A stretch of 64,000 nucleotides of DNA from Chalara sp. BL73 (Eukaryota; Ascomycota; Leotiomycetes; Helotiales). A model generated the notes under the pieces. The model was not told the DNA's origin, made no database searches, and saw only the letters and a list, made by a program, of their open reading frames with translations. Below are positions 24,624 to 38,600 of this stretch, in pieces (positions within the stretch are counted from its first letter, which is position 1; the number at the start of each line of letters is the position of its first letter). Position numbers and translations under genes: made by a program. The stretch covers positions 372,001-436,000 of the forward strand of contig CAKJVC010000001.1 of the NCBI GenBank assembly GCA_918026815.1, written 5' to 3'.

Positions 24624-25743
24624 ATGGCCTCATATGAGTATAAGCCTATCCCCCTTGCGGAGGCTAAATCCGACTTCTCTGCCTTTTTAAAGTGTCTCTG
24701 GGTGACAGTATTCGAGCTGAATTCTTCTAAGCTTCTCTGAATAAAGCAGATCGCGTGACATATGAGGCATTGTTATACACGTGGGGATCCGACACAACAC
24801 TCGAAGACATTGCCAACGAGGAGCGTGATAAGGAGGGACCATAAGAAAATTCAAAAAGGAAGTCAGACCGAATTTGCATACAGCTTTGCGGTACCTAAAG
24901 TCTCCAAATCGAGATGGGTTACTCTGGATTAATGCAATATGTACTAGTCAGTCAGACAGCCAGGAAAAGAGCGATCAAATCGGACAGATGAGGCTTATTT
25001 ACGAATATGCCGATCAGGCAATTATCTGGCTTGGTCAAAGCAGCGAGAGTATTGTGGATTACACAGGAATAAATACGTCAGGAGAGGCAGCTTTGAATGT
25101 TGCAGCAAGGAGAGGGGACGAGGAGACTGTTCGTTTACTCCTCGAACGTTCCCAAATCGAGATAAACCATGAGGATGTTAAGGATATCACATCATTAGCG
25201 GCGGCTGTAATTCACGGACGTCCTCTCATTGTAGAGTTACTGCTAAATCAAGAAGAGGTTAATGTTAAAGAGGGGGGACCTTTGCGAACTACGCCACTCT
25301 TAGCGGCGAAGATTCTGGGACACTCCCCCATCAGAAAAGCTCTGGATTGGACAAGCGTTTGAAGATTAATATGCCTGGGGCCGCCCCGAAAGGGGAGATT
25401 GGCCTATATTAGACGTGCGTATCTCGCAATCATGGCGAGAGGGAACAGTGACGCCGGCTTGAGACAGCTCATTGACTCCGGCGTCAGCTTTATGGCCGGG
25501 GATAGCAATGGGCGCTCGCTCCTGCACCGAGCATCTATAGCAGGTGCGGTGTCAGTAATGGAGATTTTAATTAAAGAGCACGGCATGTATGTGGATATCA
25601 AGGACCCTAAAGGTCGAACGCCATTTTCATACGCGGCGGTGCGAGGGCATACGACCGCATGGAAGCGCCTGATGACACGTGGCGCTCGTGTTTACGACAA
25701 GGACAGCGATGGTAAACCAGCCATAGACTGGGCATCAGAGTAG
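24624..25743 (+). pseudogene. Broken HET-ankyrin gene
   Basis: It starts MASYEYKPIPLAEAKSDF. After a frame change comes VSLGDSIRAEFF, then an in-frame TAA, then LNKADRVTYEALLYTWGSDT, the YEALSYTWG block of HET domains. A further frame change leads to 24874-25362: HTALRYLKSPNRDGLLWINA, ICTSQSDSQEKSDQIGQMRL and AIIWLGQSSES, matching the core LWIDAICINQ...IIWLG, with Cys-Thr-Ser in place of the normal Cys-Ile-Asn. The HET domain stops abruptly and is fused to ankyrin repeats (GEAALNVAARRGDEETVRLL, then TTPLLAAKILGH), a stop at 25362, and a last frame (25399-25743) with more repeats (NGRSLLHRASIAGAVSVMEI, KGRTPFSYAAVRG). At least three frame changes and two stops make it nonfunctional. The long middle between HET core and repeats is missing. 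Confidence 0.82.
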
Positions 25744-28179
25744 AGTTGGTTCATTTGACATTCGGTCTTGTTGAGAGCTAAGCAGATCTGACTTACATTC
25801 ATAAGGCAGTAATTAACAAACTGGGGGCCAATTCGCCACTAACATCTTTAGTGGAGGAGAGAGCGAGGCGGAAGAGGTCAGTATAATGGGCAGGCTGTTT
25901 CATGTGAGTTTATGTATGTGCTTACTCGGTGCCATATACTGATGTTTAAGAAGTGAAATATTGTCAAATACAGCGTGCCGAGTGTTCTTCTTACTCACAT
26001 TGTCCTTAAGTGGGCTCCTTGTGATTATGGCACAAAGCACACTGCTGTAACGTTCTCGATCTGCCTTCGACTCTCTAGTGGCCTTATGGCACGTTTGTTG
26101 GTACTCTGTATCGAAGTAAACAGGATATCAACGTTCTTCACGTAGAAGTGAGGATGTTACAAGTATACCAGACTAAGTAATAATTTGAGCACGATGCTCC
26201 TATTTACAGAATAGCTACATACTTATATAGGGCCTTCGTGTTGTTGGATCCTTTGGACCTCGTAGGTCCGGAGACCCGACTGTTCCAAGATCATCACGTG
26301 ATCATTAACCTTTCGGTCATTATTCCTCTAACGAACGTGTAGGTGACCACTTAGTAGCAGTGCCTTAATCATGCCATCCCTCAGTTGGTACCATTCCATC
26401 TCTGGTGCAGGTGATTGTCTGGTAACAAGATCCTTGTGGTGCCAGCCATGCACTAGTTCCACCACGTTGCTGTTACCAGTGGTTTGGTGCAGCACGTGGT
26501 CGTAACAACTGCTGTGCCAGCCTCCAAAACACATTGCCAATTACATAAATATTCAGACAAGGAAGCAAAGAAATCTGACAGCTACCTAACTAACAGGGAT
26601 AAAAAAAAGTAGAGAAGCCCCTTTTGAGCATAAGTGCAAGGAGCGAGCCTTTCCTGAAACAAAGAAAAGCCACTCAACTGGGTAGCATATTTGGAGATGT
26701 AGAAATGCGGCAAAGTGGCTCTAACTCTTAAAACAATCAAAGCAGTAACATCCTTGATATAAAGACAAAGTGCAATCGGCGAATATCCCCTCCGACATTG
26801 CAACCTCATTTCTCTGCCGAGCTTACCTCCAGTCAAAAGCTTCACTGCTTTACACAATGTTTCCACTTTCAATGACAAGCAACCAACACGTGAGGCAGTG
26901 GAGCACTGGAAGGTACCGTCATCCGACACCCTAAGCCCCCGGAGCGAGCCGGGGCAGGCCCCACCCATCCACACCACCCACAACACATCCTAGAACCCAT
27001 CCTGCCCTGCGCCTCATCCTGCTGCCCCTCCACCACCTGTCACCAGATTAACCTCACAGCAATTGCATGCGACCCAGCGGTCGCACATTCGTATTTGCGA
27101 TCACCCCACCCCACCACACCTCACTTGCCAGCGCCATAACCACCATTCGCTGCGCCAATGCACCACGTCGACGCCAAGTCCAACAGAAAGCCCAACATAT
27201 CAATATTTTCGTCCAGCTGGGCAAGGATCACGCAGCCAAAGAGCGATACCAAGACACGGGAAAGGGATTGATTGCGCTGACGTGGCATTTTCCTCATGCA
27301 GCGCGAGCAAAAAAAAAAAAAAAGCCCTCTTCGCCTTGCAGCTGCAAGGGGGGATTGCAAATTGGAATCTCTGATGCAGCTAAAAGACGGGACATTTTGA
27401 AGGCGCTGACGTGGCAACGCTGCACGAACTTGCGTTTCTATTTTTGATGTCGCTCGCGGTTTTCTTGCGCGCGCACCCAATTTCTTCGGAAGGGGAGAGA
27501 AGCGTTAGGAGGGAGAGCAGCGAGGCGAGGCCACCATGTAGATTTTTGTGAACACTTGGCCTCGCGGAATCTGACGAAGCTGATGAGATCTCGCTGCAGG
27601 TGCTGTGCGAGGACCATGTTTGTAACGCGAAATAGAAAGACAACTGGAGTGAAATAGAGGTTTTGGGAATGTCTCCAATTGAGCGACAAGTAAGTCACAC
27701 ATGCGAAGTGCACATTTAAAGTTTAACCTGAAGTCACCTGATTGAACCCCATCATATGATTAAATTCACAATCATTTACGAAAAGATAAAACACCAGAAG
27801 GTAGAATCGTGAGGAGAATATCTCAACTCATTTCATTGCCATTTCAAGTAAGAGAGCTACGCTTTAAAATACAAAATAAGGAGGTCAATACCTTCCTCAA
27901 GTGCCCGTGAGAGCGGTTGTCTAAATGCTAACTCCGAACCCTAGAAAACCCATGTACTGAAAATAACTAAAATAATGAGTAACAACGCTAATGGTGATAA
28001 TGTATGATAATGCCGATGACTGCGGTGATGAAGCTGACTAGAGGTGAAATGTATGGGTATCATGGTGATCGTATGACTGAGGAAAGTGTATCGAGTATGG
28101 TGGTGTATAAGTAGCGTTGTTTGTTGTATCATGACTTCATAAGCGTGCAGGTTTGATGCGGCCCGCACAGTGTGTTGCT
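25744..28179. other. Intergenic, no supported gene
   Basis: Minus frames at 26328-26540 and 26582-26986 and the many overlapping frames at 27063-27713 have no recognisable domain. The stretch 26,900-27,650 is more GC-rich and pyrimidine-rich and contains a 15-base poly-A (27309-27323); it could include a leader or a noncoding transcript, but I cannot support one. 28,000-28,179 is the 3' flank of the next gene. Confidence 0.4.
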
Positions 28180-29652
28180 TCAAGGATTCGGGAATTGGAT
28201 CATCTCATCAAATTCGAAGCTCTCATTGGCATCCGAAAGGAAGTTATCCACGCTGTATGCCGGGTCCCATATATCGGAATCATATGCTTCAGGGACAGAC
28301 TCTAAGCCCGGGAATTGGAATGAGGACGGGGAGAAGCTGTTTCCCTGTGGTAGATGCATGCCCAAATTTAGATTTTGCGGTTCGGGAATGAAGCGACCGT
28401 AGATGCGCGTCTCGCACGTTCCGATGCGTCCACACTCAGTGCAGTAATTCACAGGAATTGGTTCTTGTCTGTCGCAGAATGAACAGCAGTATTTATGGAA
28501 CGGATTTGCGCGCGTGAACGGGAAGTGCTCATTATTGAAGTGGATTTCCAGCTCCTGAGGCGTATCAAAATGTGCTTGGCAGGCATCAGGTTCTGGAGAC
28601 AGTGGTGAATTGGGATCGGAACAACGAGGATTGACGAAGCTGCAGACAAAGCGACCATCTAAAGGAGCAATGCCGAGGACAAAGAGCCCTCCATCTATGG
28701 GCTGGGCTGGTGGCTGGGTGATGATAGCATTTGCGTTGTTTACAAGACGTGAGGGAATAGGGCGAGAGTGGATATTGGAGAGAGCGTCGATGGTTGCTGG
28801 AGATGAGGCCATCTCTATGCTGTTTGTTTGAGGGACAGTGATGAGAAGCTGCTCGTTCTGGCCCAGACCACGCAGAGCGTCCGTTTGTCTGAAAGACGCT
28901 TGGGCAGGGAGATTACTTAGTGACGCGGATCGAGGAACATGCCGACTCGTTGGCGATCCTTGAACAAGTTTGGGAAGACTGGAGAAGTCGTGATGTTCTA
29001 TGCTACACTAAACAAAGTCAGGATATGTCATTGATGGAATGGATAGCCTACTCACGCCAACACTACGTTCTTTGCAAGATTTGCAGGCTTTGAGATGACG
29101 TATGAGAGCTGCTTTCGCCTTCTCTTTGGGGGTGAGATTTCTCCGTCGTCGTTCTTTGACTAGCTTGCCGTCGTAAACTGATTTCCCTTCTTTACCGATT
29201 GCAGAATCTGGGCTACCGTCGCCGGTAAAGTCGATCACGGACGAAGGATCTGTTCCTCCGAATACGGATCCCCCGAATATTGAAGCCGAGACAGATGCTG
29301 AATAGTGTTTGGAAGGTCGCGATGGGGCGGATCTAGAAGTTGCGGGAGGCGGTACATATATTTGACCAGCTGCATAGATCTGTGTTTGGGATTGCTGGCT
29401 TTGTTCTACTAAACAGGCCTTTTTGTAGACGTGGTAGAGGTGCGCTGCCTTCTTGCGATATTTTTCGTCTCCCGTGATAAGTTTAGGTTGGAAAGAACCG
29501 CCGCGCTTTCTGCTTGGAGATGAAGCATTAACTCCTGTTGAACTAGTGACCATCTGAGAGTTGAACTGGCCCGAATAATCAAGAGGAGAAAGTGGCCGAG
29601 GTGACCCTGATGGGGAGACAGAGTGCTGTAGAGGGGTAAAGTTCTGGTTCAT
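28180..29652 (-). CDS. Cys-rich nuclear-type protein, uncharacterised
   Basis: Model: exon 29652-29056, a 48-bp intron with donor GTGAGT, and exon 29007-28180, giving 474 aa. The first 100 residues are Ser/Pro-rich and disordered-looking, with an SPSRKRGG basic patch. A basic block KERRRRNLTPKEKAKAALIR leads into HLKACKSCKERSVG, and the intron joins it to a third Cys (CSIEHHDF). This Cys-x2-Cys-x6-Cys spacing recalls half of a Zn2Cys6 finger. The second exon has two more clusters, FVCSFVNPRCSD...C..H and KYCCSFCDRQEPIPVNYCTE followed by CGRIG, which could bind zinc. The C-terminus is acidic (DIWDPAYSVDNFLSDANESF). These features suggest a nuclear, DNA- or protein-binding regulator, but I know no named relative. 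The first ATG after an in-frame non-ATG extension was chosen; an extra 5' exon is possible. Confidence 0.75.
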
Positions 29653-32600
29653 GTCGGACAGCGGCGACAGCAACCGGTGCTAGCTAGGCTAGATAGCGAG
29701 AGGTCTCGAAGTTTTGAGGAGGAAAGTAGATGTTGTAGGATGAGGTTGAAGAAAGTATTTCTAGGACGAGGCTGGCAGGGTTGGGCAGCGGGCTGGTTGG
29801 AGGGAGGGGTTTGTAGGTTGTACTTGGGTATGGAGAAGGAAGGGTTTTGAATGCGCGAAGACGAGGATACCAAGTTTCAAGTGGGGAATGCTGGTCTGAT
29901 TGCGGCTGGCCCAACCAATGGATAACAAGAAAAGTGCCTTCGTATTAATGGAAAAGAAAGGACAGAGCCGAGCGCCATGCAGGTCCCGGAGCCTTAATAC
30001 AAGATATCTCACCCCCCTCTTCTTGCAGATGTGAGGGTGGTGGGATGAGGAGTGATGGGGCTGCATGGGTATGCCGGTGGCCGTGGCTGAGACGAGGCAG
30101 AGTCGACAGCAAACGTCGGGACCACCGAACGCAAAATGCGGCAGAGTCTGACCCAGGCGAGCTCCGGCCACGGACTACACACCCCGACAGCCGTTCATTT
30201 GGTGTCGACAATGCGTCTGTAGGATATTTTGCTATCTTCATCAGATATCATACAGTATCATCTCTATCCATAGTTGAAGCTGTAGAACCTCTGGTTTGTT
30301 TGTTTGTATATTCTGCAATGTGTCTGTAAACCTCCCCTGGTGAATAGCCCAGCTGAAAATCTGTGCTTCTGCTGGCAGTCGAGCAGGATTTCATTGTCAA
30401 CTGATCAATAATCCCCGGCATTGATGACTCGTGAAGTTCTGTTGGATTCTCAGAACACGGCGGCTCAAAAGAAACACCAGGATAATGATGGCATACTGCA
30501 TGCAATTCTGTGTGTGATGTTGTGGCTGCTCAGAATCAAGTGGTTGGTTTTCTTGCCAAGACGCGATGTGGCTCCTTCAAGGAGGCTGTGCAATGCACTG
30601 AGTGTGGCTCGAGCGGCACAGTTTCCGATTCTTCGAGTTTCATTTGTTACCAGCAGCTTCAGATATGCCCCCTGATTGCAGATATCTGAACCTTCGCATT
30701 GTCAATCAAGCCATATGACGCCAGAACAAGGTATTGGAGGTGGTTGGGGCTGCAGCTGGTTCTGCGACTGAAAGATGCGGCCATCTGCATAAGAGAGCCC
30801 GGACCCGTTGAAACACTTTGCGAACTTGCTGGGCAGCTGTCCCAGCTACCAAAGGTATAATCAACATCCCCCCCTCCTCTCCACCAAAAAAAAGCCGAAA
30901 GAAGACCAAGTTATAGTTAGTGGGACTTCATCCCTTTGAAAAACCGTGGATACTCCCTCAAATGCCCTTGAAGGTGTTGAATCTGTCAAATTACGACCAC
31001 TACAGAGTTTATTGGCTAATTCAACAATGCAAACTTGAATAAACTCGGATATTCTGGTATGTTGCCAGCTGATAAAGACTCGAACACTGCTAACACAGGT
31101 AGCCTTACCAATTGTAAATTCCGATGATGACGAGGATGAAAGCCCCATACCCCCGCTCGAATTTCGCTTTGAAAAAAGCACACCTATGAGTTACATCTCG
31201 CGCATCGGAAATATTGGAAACCCACCGAGTGGAAGGGATTGAACTTGATTACTTTGAAGGAAGACTTGTATGCATGTGAAATGACTTGAATACCGTCTTT
31301 GATTTAGCGTCGATTGCTGATCTACAATTTAAAGGGTCAATCTTAGGACCCACTGCCAACAATTAATCCCTTCATCGCAACATGTGTCTGGACATGAACC
31401 ATTTTTTAAATAGAATAAGAAGTAAATATACTTCAATAGAAAGTAAGTCTATGAATTGTTTCACAATTAATTAAACATTGACGAGCATACTGTAAAGTGG
31501 AAGAGTGATAACCATGTCACACGTCGGCCCTTCATTTCTCGGCGGTAGAGACCAGATGATTGTAACTAACCAATGAATTATACCTTTGGAATGAGGAGTC
31601 ATGACTGATTCCTGAACAGAGAGCAAGTATGTTTTGTCTCTGCTACGTTTCTGTACAGCTATGCTAAGGGTTAGAACAAGAACAATGCTTCTCGCGGCCA
31701 CCCGGCTAATAACATTGTAATTGGCCGCATCTTTGGGTATGTCTAAAAAGGCGTTAAATATATAAGCAATCACTCATAAACTCAAAGTCGTCCTATTAGA
31801 CGCGGCAAGTTTCCAGTAAAGCGGTTCGCTTAAGATGGAGCAAACGGGGAACCCCCTGCCTGGCTGATCGCGAAGGGAATATTCTATACTTGATTAGAGT
31901 TCTTACCTGTGGGGAATGAAAACCAGAGCCATGAGGCATTGCACCATTCAGCTATATTCAAGAAATCTTGACTATCTTACAAGAGCAAGCAATGTTGATA
32001 TGTTTCTTTCTTAAAGTTCTGTTGACCACCTGTAGCGGAATACCATTGGGGGTACTGTGTGTTCCAAAGGCCGGAAAGGAGCTATGGCGTAAGCACACAC
32101 CTGGATCTGGGGTCCCCAGGAGTGGATCATTCGAGCCAGTTCCCTGATCTGCTGGTATGTGCATATAACACAGACTCATTTTGCGAGGGCGGTTACAATA
32201 GTTTCTTTTTCTAGGAGCCGGTAAGAGTGAAAGGATCGCATCTACAAAAAGATGTTGAATAATGGCCATGATGAAACCATTGAACCACGTGCTTTGAATA
32301 TATCTCCATGTTGCAAATAATATGATATCAAGTAATTTCAGACTACTCCTGAGCCCATAAGTTACACCATTAACCAAAAAGATCCTCAGATACGTAAACC
32401 TTGATAACGATAGTCCCTCAGTTATTAACAAGAGTAAGAGTTAAATGCAATAAAACCTTCAAACATAGCTAAAATTTTCACTTTTTTTGCCACGACCTCC
32501 AGTGACGTAGAGGGGCCTTAGAGCGCGGCAGCCACTCTAGAGCATAGTTCGCGAAGTAGCTATTAAGGAGCGGTTCGGATTTGACTTTTCCTGTTCTTTT

Positions 32601-35600
32601 CTTGTAGCCCTTCGGCGGCGTAGCATTGATATTTCAGACACTAGCACGGAAGCTAGTTTCTTATAAACTATGGAATCATCGGTTAGGTTTTCCGTATTTG
32701 GATCTGTAATTACATTTCACTGGGCGAGCCCGCCGCTGAATTTTTAGACAGGATGATGGTCCATGTTGGAGCACACCAGCGTTGTGGTCGAGGCTAGGGA
32801 GAGCCATCGCCCAAGCCTAAATTGATGGTAATACAAACAGAAACTCATTTGCATACAATCTAGGGCAGGCCTCTGCCAAACACTAGCAAATACGCACCTG
32901 GTGAGAGATCATTGAATCAGCCCGCACGGTGTTAGACACGGCCGGGATTACATCTCCCAGCTATTCCAAATTACGTAAACCCATTTATTGCGTGCATTCT
33001 TGCTTAACAAATTAATAAGGTCTTATTTTATAAAAGAAATCTTAGAGCCAACACTGTCGATAAAATGAGTATACTTCCTCTATATTTCAAAGATTGCTAT
33101 GTGACTTGAGCCACACAAGCTCGGTTGGCTTTTGAGCCATGCTAACTACCGGCCAAAAGGACGTCTTAAGTTCTAAATCCAAATTAAAGCAAGATGGTGC
33201 TAGAAACGCTCGCGGTGGGCGAAAATAGGTAGCGAAAAACAAGAATGAGCCATATTTGGTCCGTGATTGAAAAGACGTCCGAAACCGCAACTAGTCATTT
33301 TTGCCGACAATAAATTTCCGCTACAGGATATAGACCTTAGAATGCAAAATCTTCTGTGTTCTAATGTATTTTAATCTCGCACCCAGATTACGATATTGTG
33401 TTCTGTAAAGTCACTAAACTTTAAGTCCACGAAGAAAGAGGAAAGGGAAGTTCCGATGCGTCTCGTGCCTACTACACTTGCAGCATCCTGGGCTTCCGGT
33501 TACCTTTTCAGATGGCAACTGTACTATAGGGATATTAGGTGGGCTGATAGAGATCTTGAGAATTAATTACAGGGTTGAATTCCACGTGTAAACCATAGTC
33601 AGTGTCCTATTATTTTCTAGTCTCGCAAGGCGCCACGCTTGAAGACCTTGGGATGTACCTGCCGTGGCATCTACACATGGCCCGTGATATCACTCAGAGC
33701 AATGGAAGTAACAACAGTGCAGCCGCATCAGAGACTCATGAGTTAGCAGCTTCCCTACTCCTCCCTCTCTTCTTCTCTCACAACATAACAACAAGATAAC
33801 AGCGGCATTGACATCTTCTTTCTCTAACAATAGCTTTGCTCCCCAGACATAGACGGAGTACTACTCCGATAATCCGTGGTTTCCAACTTCTTTCTGGTCT
33901 TTCCTCATTGCCAGACACGAGTGCGGTGCTGCTCTTTTGGTGCCCAAGCCCAGTATACAGCCAATGCCTAACAGTCCTGACCTCGCGAGATGTAGTATAC
34001 CATCATGACTCAGACATTTTGATTTTTATTCATCACTGCGCAGTGGTACGTAAAATCTCTTTCAAATGGACTCCGTTGCATTAAACCCCGCAACATGTCT
34101 ACCCACTGGGCAAATCAATCTCTTTGTGGTACCTAGTAGTCCTAGATCAAATCCCCACGACTGTCCGTAGCACTGCTAAAGGCACTGCCGAAGCAATCTT
34201 TGGACGCCGGAATGCTGGGGTACAAACAAGTATAAGACGTCAGCCTAGGCTGACGCACGTCCCTTCAGAACGAACTTTGGGAGTTCTCAATTCTCTGCTC
34301 ACCCATCGGGGCTCAGTCCATCGTCATCACAGCCCTCTGGAGCCGTCGAATTCCCCCCAAAACACCACCATCGAAGTGCAAAACCTCGACATAGACACTC
34401 TCAAAGCACTCTCAAACGCTTCTTCAACAGTTTAAGCAAATCCTCAAGGATATATAACCAGAGGTTTCAACCATATCGATAAACACGCTCAGAAAATGTT
34501 GGAGGTCACTCGACTTGAACATCTGCATCACTTGATATTCTTCGGCATTCAGCCGTTGATTGATAATATATGGTGAGTACAATTGGATCTGATCAAGGAC
34601 TATCTGCAACTCAGGGCCCGTGTCGCAGAACTCCATATATAAACAGCAAAGTAAACCAGACAAAGAACAGCAAGAATGCAATGGACACCACCACCGAGGT
34701 GAGTCAGACAGCCTCTTCGATTCTCAGACCAAGATATCTGACCTAAGTTAACAAGCATTGATACTCCGCACCTCTGTAGTCGTTTCTACCGGCTCCACAG
34801 TAGCCCCTGACTGTCTCACGAAAGTCGCAACATCTTCGCAGTGAACAAGGATTTGCAGGATGATGGTAATGATGGTAGAGTTTTGTGATACACCTTAGGC
34901 GCACCACATAAGTATGAGAGACTTAGATGGTGCTGCAGAGATGCGACGAAAACCAAATAGAATTCTCTGGAAGAGGCCTTTCATGAGCTGATTCTCACAT
35001 TGGGGTTGGCTTAGCGGTTGAGCAGTGGGGCAGGTGGGCAAACAATATTCCTCAGAGTGAAGAAGACAAGGAGAATCAAACTATTTATGCAAAAATGTTC
35101 CGACTTTTCGTTGTTAATTGTTGGGAACTAGGCTTCTAGTGGATGGCAGGACAAGGATAGGCTTTGGTTGAGAAGGGGGGATGACAGGATGCTTTATTTA
35201 GGCACCAACATAGGCGGGTATGCTTAAAAGTGAGCCAAAAAGTACTTAGCACAATAGTAGGTTACTGTTGAAATAGAACTGTTAGGCTGAAGCAATTGTG
35301 AATACTTAAATGCTAAATCTTATTCATAAAGTTTTACTAAATTGATGCTAACGCAACCTATTTTTGAGTCAAACTATAGACTCAAACGACCAATTATCTT
35401 TAACAACCTTAACCCAAGTTAACCTGCCTTCCTTCCTCAACCACATAGGTGGAAATGGAGACTCTCAGAAACTCGGCTTCGAGCGAGAGCGACTTTTCGA
35501 CTGAATTAACCGCGTTAGTGAAATCTAGCACATCTAGTATACAAGAACATACACTCGCACATATCACGACTGTACTCTTCGGTTTGACAAACTTGCGAGG

Positions 35601-38600
35601 CTGAAGCAACATAAGCGGGAGAGCCATTAGAGTTCCACATTAATAGGGACACTATTAATATTTGTGGGTTGATTTCAAGTTATTAATAAGAGGCTAGGGT
35701 GTGCTTGCCGAGAACACAAACGGCAAAACGTCATAATATAGCACTTTATATGTTGCCTCACCCAATCCCTTCTGACTAACCGCTAGGTACAGGAGGCTTT
35801 AGAGCACGACAGCAGTTATGGAAGCTCTGGCAACCATTCAGTAATCCCGTTGGTGCCCCCAAGAAGCTCCTTTTCAAGCTTAAAATGCTTAGAGCTTAAG
35901 CTACCAAGACTGTGCTTATTGTGACACCCTTGCCTTTCATTGGTGTACCGTTTGCCTTATTCTAGGTAGCCTACATGTCCATAAATCCACTAATCGGACC
36001 GATCTGAGCGATTGGAGAAATTACCTCGTAGTAAAGTCAAAAGCACACCAGCGACGCATCTCTGAGACACTAAGCTGACCGAAAAGACTCAGTGCTAGGT
36101 CGTAGCAAACTAGCTAAATCTAGATTCTCACAGATGCCCACAGAATTCTATATAAATCTCGGCATTGCCTAGCTCGAATTCATTCCGCTCTCTGTAGATT
36201 AGCACAAAACTCCTCCGAGGTGTGGCTTACAACAGACGAAAGTCTCAGTGGCTGCTTCAGCTACAATATCTTTCTATTCCCGGGTATACTTCCTCCTCTC
36301 GAACCTGTACAAATACGTACTGATCTTACCTCTGTGCGGCTAGTCCACTCCGTTTCGCCTACATGTGTTATCCTATTCAGCTTCTGCTAGAGTCCAGAAA
36401 TCGACAGCGAACGGCAACTCCCACCACACCGATCACCACATATCTGTTTATGCCGAGGGCAGTTTGGTCATTGGTAGTCTGTGTTCATTTAGCCTCGAAA
36501 TATTGGCCTGAAGGTTTGTGGCTGTCACTAACAATCAGCTACAAGGCTACCCGATTTGCATGCCTTAAGAGTCGGCATCCAGACGATTGAGTCTTATGCA
36601 TTGCTTTCGAGCCGGAAGTGAGTCTCTAATACACATGACAGGCCGTATATCGCCGGCTGAGCTCGCTTTGTATAGACTTCGTAGTTTGTCCGGTGTCTCG
36701 CTGCTATGTTGCCTCGCACATCCCGCAAAATCTCCAACCTGCCCCTGAAGCTTCCGCCATCCCATCGTTTGACCTATTTAGTGAAGGCCGCTAATGTGTT
36801 CTCAAGGATAGGAGGGAGGCGGGGATTCGTGCCCGTGTTTAGAGTGGAATTATCTTGAAACATGCTGGTGTTCGCCTCAGCGACAGTTGTGGGCAGTTCC
36901 ATGCCAAAGGGGTACGGATGGTGCGTATTTTACTATTAATATTGATAAATAGATTGCATACTATAGTTCTCAACAATCGCTTTCCGACTGTGCCCAAACC
37001 TGTGTTGTACCAATCACTTTGTGGTGGGCTTTTGTTGGTCAGAAGATTTAGTTCTAGCAGGAGCTTGCATACTAAAGAGAGTTAAAAAGAACAAAGCCTA
37101 TCAACGCCTTGACCATTTGGTGGTAGCAAGCAGGTACCTCTTGTGGACCTCTTTGGCAGATGGAGTTTATGGAGCTTGCATCCGATTCGGGGAACAAACA
37201 TTTTGACGGCACTCCGGGGATCAGCACTCCGATCATTGACAATATTTTGGAAAACCCAAGGCAGATATAATTATTCGGAAGCAATTTCTAGCAATTATAT
37301 TGATTGAATGCATCGAGGTCTATATCGGGGCCTGAGCCTGTGTCCATCCACAAGAATCCTCCGTCCTCAAAAACGGCATTTAACCAGCCCAAAAAAATAC
37401 GCCAAATGCTTCGCAAATGTTTCTGTTTCTCCTTCAATCCCCAGCATATAGCCTGAAGCTTAATGAAAAAAAAATTCCACGGAGGAGTGGGGTTTCCAAA
37501 GATTTGTTATGAGCAGATCACCGTCGAAAGGCTTCACCACAAGAAAAGAAAAAGGTGCTTTGTACACTGTCAGTGAGCCTCTCTGGCAGTTTGAATCTAA
37601 AAAGTATGCCATCCCGAAGGACAAGCTGGGATGTAAACTAGCAGGGGGTCTGATGCTCTCTTGAGCGACATCTTTCCCATGGCGGACCCGGTGCTTGGCA
37701 CACGAGGTCCAGTATGAAGAAGAAAAGAAAAAGAGGAGGAAATCAGAAGGAGGAAGGATATATATATATCCTGGCAGATGACTAGCAGTTGCCAGGGATT
37801 TTGAACTCCGGATCGTTACTCTTGGTAGGAAGGAGACGAGAAGGTACGGTGAAGGGAAGGAAGCAACTTGGCAAGCGCTGCATCAAGCCTCAAGTGGCTT
37901 GATAACGGAGAAAGGATCTGGAGAAGAAATAGGCCAAAGAGCCTGACACCAGGCCACTGCCGGCTGTACCTCATGTATTCAAGCTGACACAAATTCGATA
38001 CCAGCAGAGCTCAGAATGGACATCAGCAGGGACTATCGGATATCGAACAGCGAATCTTAAGTTCGAGTTAACTTCTTCAAGGTTATAAACCTGCCTAATG
38101 GTGTATCGAGAGACTACGGCTTCAATTACTTCTGAAGGAACGGCCGTCTGTAGAGACTGCATCCTCCCTCTACTTGATCAAGGTCCAGGCTTTCGCGGCT
38201 GGAAAAGGGTGATAAGGTATTACGACTGAAGGTGTACTGTGAACGAACGCATTTTGATTGTGGTTGGAGCCTAGCTTCTTCATCTATCTGAGCCCATCTT
38301 CCTCTCAGCTGTTTCAGATGGAGCATGATATACAATCCGTTTGGACTCATCTCTCGTATCACATTAACATGTCCTCTACGTCAACTCGCATCTGCAGTCA
38401 AACCCAGCAACCCCCATAGCAATAATTTATCTCGTTCAGTCACCGCTCTTTCCATGAGTAGCTGAGTTTTGAAACAATATGGATCCTGATATTCACTGCG
38501 CCTTGAGAAAGCTAGTTCATGTCGTTGTGTGCTTTACTTTCTGCTTGTGCCTATGTGCTGCCCAGAATAGCGCAGGTCGGTATTTTGACCATATTAATCT

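Noticed and set aside
26230..26540. Short inverted repeats such as GGACCT/AGGTCC and TGATCACGTGATCA-like sites
   Set aside because: Arms of six or so bases are too short to support a mobile element or defined regulator.
27480..27700. C/D-type snoRNA suggested by TGATGA and CTGA
   Set aside because: The boxes are not paired with a terminal stem and short matches are expected by chance.
31958..32431. 157-codon minus frame
   Set aside because: Unusual composition without domain or splice support; probably a chance frame.
34124..34435. 103-codon plus frame
   Set aside because: No domain, no conserved motif, and no initiator context; too short to support.
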